Shown one piece after another: positions 6,360-8,297 of a DNA stretch of 8,297 nucleotides. A model generated the notes under the pieces. That model saw only the letters and a list, made by a program, of their open reading frames with translations. It did no database searches and had not been told where the DNA came from. The stretch's first letter is position 1; each line of letters starts with the position of its first letter. Source of the stretch: Phycisphaerales bacterium UBA7812 (lineage in GTDB: Bacteria > Planctomycetota > Phycisphaerae > Phycisphaerales > UBA1924); NCBI GenBank assembly GCA_002480345.1, contig DLBY01000114.1, positions 5,938 through 14,234 on the forward strand, in the 5' to 3' direction. A program made the translations under genes and the position numbers.

Positions 6360-6465
6360 GCGCTCCGGGGTGCACAGAATCCCCGCCCCGGCGCATGAAC
6401 GCCGGGACGGGTTCAGGGAAGAGAAGAGCCTTGGACGCACGCTTGATCGCGCGCCGTAAGTCGAG

Positions 6466-7105
6466 ATGTCGTGATGACCGCCGGGGCCGAGCGCGCGCGA
6501 CCGCCGCGATGACCGCGCATGCGACGCCGATCGCGGGGAGACCCGGCGACGGGATCGAGCGCGACGCGAACCGCGCCGCGTCGATCATGAACGAATGCTC
6601 GTCCTCTGCACCCGTGACTTCGACGCGGCCGGTTGGATCCGAGGACCGCCACGCGAATGCGTGCCAGCGATCGCCATCGACCTTGCGTGAGAAGGACGCC
6701 ACACGAGCCCCGTCGGGGCGGAAGAACGAGAATCGGACCTCGGTTTCGTCTTCAGGTGCGGCGAAGAACCGCCCCCCAGGCGCGCACGCCAGACGGGAAA
6801 TCGAAGGCCGCGCCGCCGCGTTCGACCAAGATGAAGCGGTCGCCATCGAAGGCGTCGCGTCTGCCTCGCCGAGCCGCGTTGCCCGCGAAGACTCGCGACC
6901 GCTCGTCGATCGCGGAGATGCGCCCCGCGCCACCGAACACAGGGACGACACCGCGGATTCGACCCTCCCCGATCGACTCGAACGACTCGGTCCGGGTCGC
7001 GGCGAACGACCCGATCGGCACGACATCCGCGCACCCGATCGAGGTGATCACGCCAATCATTCCGACTCGGCACATATCCACACAGGTTCCCATGATGGAC
7101 AGCAT
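6466..7105 (-). pseudogene. Frameshifted exported protein with PEP-CTERM-like C-terminal anchor
   Basis: Two minus-strand frames together encode one protein of about 213 residues. The first half starts at ATG 7105 (alternatives 7093 and 7075), has a signal-peptide-like segment MCRVGMIGVITSIGCA, then continues to 'AAFDFPSGVRAWG' and stops at 6752. The second half, shifted by one base, continues 'RFFAAPEDETEVRFSFF', has 'SFMIDAARF', and ends with IPSPGLPAIGVACAVIAAVA followed by an Arg-rich cluster. This is the layout of PEP-CTERM exported proteins: a beta-sandwich domain ending in an 'IDD.RF'-like strand, a PEP-like motif, a helix and a basic tail cut by exosortase. The join falls at six C at 6772-6777; removing one base restores the frame. 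No stop follows the basic tail until 6274, inside the tRNA gene, a second sign of decay. Function is unknown. A sequencing error or deliberate frameshifting could also explain the join. Confidence 0.62.
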
Positions 7106-7286
7106 CCTCTCCCAGCGCGAGGGGCGAGTTCGACCCCCGCCTGTGTTGATGCAGCGTGCACCGACTCGGAACCATCGACCACCGATCCGCCCGATGGACG
7201 GGCGAAACCGCTGCACGATCGCCCGCGCAGGCGTTGCAGATCTCCCAGATTGGCGAGCCGAGGGGCGGTGTCGCCGGCACTCGATC

Positions 7287-7292
7287 TATCAT
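7287..7292 (+). promoter_or_regulatory. Candidate -10 element for the DUF2231-cytochrome gene
   Basis: TATCAT matches five of six positions of TATAAT and ends 37 bases before the ATG at 7330, leaving room for a leader of about 30 bases carrying the GGAG ribosome site (7320-7323). No good -35 was found at 16-18 bases spacing. The interval 7106-7329 between the two divergent genes holds no other recognisable element. Confidence 0.35.
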
Positions 7293-7329
7293 GAAGTTCT
7301 GTTCTCGCAACGCGACCCCGGAGCCCCGC

Positions 7330-8163
7330 ATGTCCTCAACCCTCAACGACCTACTCGCGACCCTCGACAACCCCGCGAAGCTGCACGCCGCGATGGTGCA
7401 CCTGCCGATCGCGGTCGCTTTCCTCGCGCCGCTCTTCCTGCTCGCCGCGGGCGTCCTGCCCGGGCGCCGCCGGATGGGTTCCTTCCTCGCGGTGATCGCC
7501 TACGCCCTCCTCGCGATCGCGACCCTCGTCACCATCCAGTCGGGGGAGAGCGCCTACGACGCGATCGGCGATGTCCCCGCCGCGGTCGGCACCATGGCCC
7601 ACGACCACGGCGAGCTGGCCGAGCGTGTCTGGACCTGGGGACTCGTCGGGGCCGTCATCGCGGCGCTGGGCTTGCTCAAGGAAAAGAAGAAGGTCGCGAT
7701 CGCGGGCGTCTGGGCGGGATTCGCGTTCGGGCTCTTCACCGCGGGCTGGACCGCGATCGCCGCGCACCAGGGCGGGGTGCTGGTCTACGAGCACGGCGTG
7801 GGCACACCCAACCCGGTCCTCGCGCAGGACGCGGGAACCCCGGACACGCCCGCCGACCCGCGCGCGGTCCACTTCGTCGACCATGTCTTCCCCATCCTCG
7901 AGGACCGCTGCATGGGCTGCCATCGGGCCGGGCGCGCCGAGAGCGGCCTGGACCTCACGAGCATGGACGCGATCCTTCGCGGCGCCGACCACGGGCCCGT
8001 CCTCAAGCCCGGCTACCCCGAGGCGAGCATGATGATGACAGTCATCCGGGGTAACCACCCCGAGATCGACCGCATGCCCAAGGGCAAGCGGGGCCCGCTC
8101 ACCGACGAGCAGACCGAGGCGATCCGCCTCTGGATCGAGCAGGGCGCCGTCTGGGTCGACTGA
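7330..8163 (+). CDS. DUF2231-like membrane protein fused to a planctomycete-type c-type cytochrome domain
   Basis: A 277-residue protein in two parts. The N-terminal part has four hydrophobic helices at about 25-43, 51-70, 102-116 and 122-146. It carries LHAAMVHLPIAV (18-29) and a later MAHDHGE (89-95), the histidine placement typical of DUF2231 membrane domains. After an Ala/Pro/Asp linker (about 160-180) comes a c-type cytochrome segment: FPILEDRCMGCHRAG (187-201), with heme-attachment motif CMGCH (194-198), and 'DRMPKGKRGPLTDEQ' with M249 as likely distal ligand. The ending IRLWIEQGAVWVD matches PSCyt1-style domains common in planctomycetes. The cytochrome part should lie in the periplasm, where heme is attached, so the protein is a membrane-tethered electron carrier or sensor with unknown partner. 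Start is ATG 7330, six bases after GGAG; the longer frame back to 7156 lacks homology. It is probably monocistronic. Confidence 0.87.
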   Translation: MSSTLNDLLATLDNPAKLHAAMVHLPIAVAFLAPLFLLAAGVLPGRRRMGSFLAVIAYALLAIATLVTIQSGESAYDAIGDVPAAVGTMAHDHGELAERVWTWGLVGAVIAALGLLKEKKKVAIAGVWAGFAFGLFTAGWTAIAAHQGGVLVYEHGVGTPNPVLAQDAGTPDTPADPRAVHFVDHVFPILEDRCMGCHRAGRAESGLDLTSMDAILRGADHGPVLKPGYPEASMMMTVIRGNHPEIDRMPKGKRGPLTDEQTEAIRLWIEQGAVWVD

Positions 8164-8182
8164 GCCGCGAATGCCCCTGACG

Positions 8183-8210
8183 AAAAAAGCCCGAACCACT
8201 CGGCTCGGGC
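8183..8210 (-). terminator. Intrinsic terminator on the minus strand
   Basis: On the minus strand GCCCGA (8210-8205), a ten-base loop, TCGGGC (8194-8189) and then TTTTTT (8188-8183) make a textbook rho-independent terminator. On the plus strand the same hairpin is followed only by CTTCTC, so it would stop the cytochrome transcript less well. The orientation implies a minus-strand gene entering from the right edge; it could still act on both transcripts. Confidence 0.75.
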
Positions 8211-8236
8211 CTTCTCCGGGAGATCCCACGCCGAGC

Positions 8237-8256
8237 GGCACCGCGCAGGGGGTGCC
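8237..8256. repeat. Six-base inverted repeat between the terminator and the right-edge gene end
   Basis: GGCACC (8237-8242) and GGTGCC (8251-8256) are exact reverse complements separated by eight bases. No T-run follows on either strand. It lies in the 3' untranslated part of the presumed minus-strand gene from the right and could help stabilise or end that transcript, or be chance. Confidence 0.4.
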
Positions 8257-8279
8257 ATCCCGGACACGGGGCGTATCCG

Positions 8280-8297
8280 TCAGTTGACCGTGATGCG
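8280..8297 (-). CDS. Possible last codons of a minus-strand gene entering from the right edge
   Basis: Reading the minus strand from the window edge gives R-I-T-V-N and a TGA stop (8282-8280), about 70 bases upstream of the minus-strand terminator at 8210-8183. It is the only minus-strand frame at the edge that stops before the terminator, which is the whole case for it. Five codons are far too few to identify a product. Confidence 0.3.
   Translation of the reverse strand, partial: RITVN

Noticed and set aside
7120..7145. A T-arm-like string (GAGTTCGACCCCC) suggesting a tRNA fragment or attachment site
   Set aside because: The flanking stem bases do not pair properly and there is no anticodon or acceptor arm nearby. 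It is probably chance.
5402..7294. A 630-codon open frame on the plus strand
   Set aside because: It runs across the UbiA-family gene out of frame, the antisense of a tRNA and the antisense of the broken exported-protein gene. Its product is a low-complexity Arg/Ala/Pro string. It is open only because high-GC DNA has few stops.
7156..7329. Longer N-terminus of the DUF2231-cytochrome protein starting at 7156 or 7291
   Set aside because: The extra residues do not look like coding sequence, the candidate -10 overlaps 7291, and a well-spaced GGAG precedes the ATG at 7330.
6585..7370. A third minus-strand open frame of 261 codons through the broken-gene region
   Set aside because: Its product has no signal peptide, domain or sensible composition. 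The other two frames together give a coherent exported protein.
6633..8054. A 473-codon open frame on the plus strand
   Set aside because: Its second half is the cytochrome gene read out of frame and it lacks any domain pattern; the composition is Arg/Pro/Gly-rich noise.
7351..8241. A 296-codon minus-strand frame opposite the cytochrome gene
   Set aside because: Antisense shadow: codon-position GC bias follows the plus-strand gene and the product shows no domain.

Overview
The window is very GC-rich, densely packed bacterial DNA. It most resembles a planctomycete, probably of the Phycisphaerae. That placement is an inference from three things: a membrane-anchored cytochrome c domain of the planctomycete PSCyt1 style, the remains of an exported protein with an 'IPSPG' PEP-CTERM-like sorting tail, and the overall codon use. 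No mobile element, CRISPR array or rRNA is visible. Most of the window is ordinary chromosomal housekeeping sequence.

Layout, left to right. (1) Positions 1-1993, plus strand: the 3' end of a probable amidohydrolase-family gene, a diacylglycerol/sphingoid-type lipid kinase, and a calcineurin-like metallophosphoesterase. The genes overlap by 14 and 1 bases and look like one translationally coupled operon. (2) Positions 2068-2158, minus strand: tRNA-Ser(GCT), with a candidate promoter to its right. (3) Positions 2231-5093, minus strand: the operon ribH (lumazine synthase), nusB, ftsY, and an unrecognised two-helix membrane protein. The first three genes are joined by TGA-NNN-RTG junctions and lie in the same reading frame. 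(4) Positions 5094-5174: a short divergent promoter region. (5) Positions 5175-6218, plus strand: a UbiA-family membrane prenyltransferase with only the first Asp-rich motif clearly present. (6) Positions 6236-6320, minus strand: tRNA-Ser(TGA), with a GC hairpin in its leader. (7) Positions 6466-7105, minus strand: a broken gene for an exported, PEP-CTERM-anchored protein. Its two halves lie in different frames that meet at a run of six C (G on the coding strand). (8) Positions 7330-8163, plus strand: a DUF2231-like four-helix membrane domain fused to a c-type cytochrome domain. (9) Positions 8183-8210: an intrinsic terminator whose T-run lies on the minus strand, so it probably ends a minus-strand gene whose last codons are at the right edge.

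The genes serve several unrelated core functions: riboflavin synthesis, transcription antitermination, SRP-dependent membrane targeting, serine tRNA supply, lipid phosphorylation, isoprenoid transfer and periplasmic electron transfer. I did not find a convincing new multi-gene system. The most notable observation is the frameshifted exported-protein gene. Weaker leads are the altered UbiA-family active site and the in-frame ribH-nusB-ftsY junctions.
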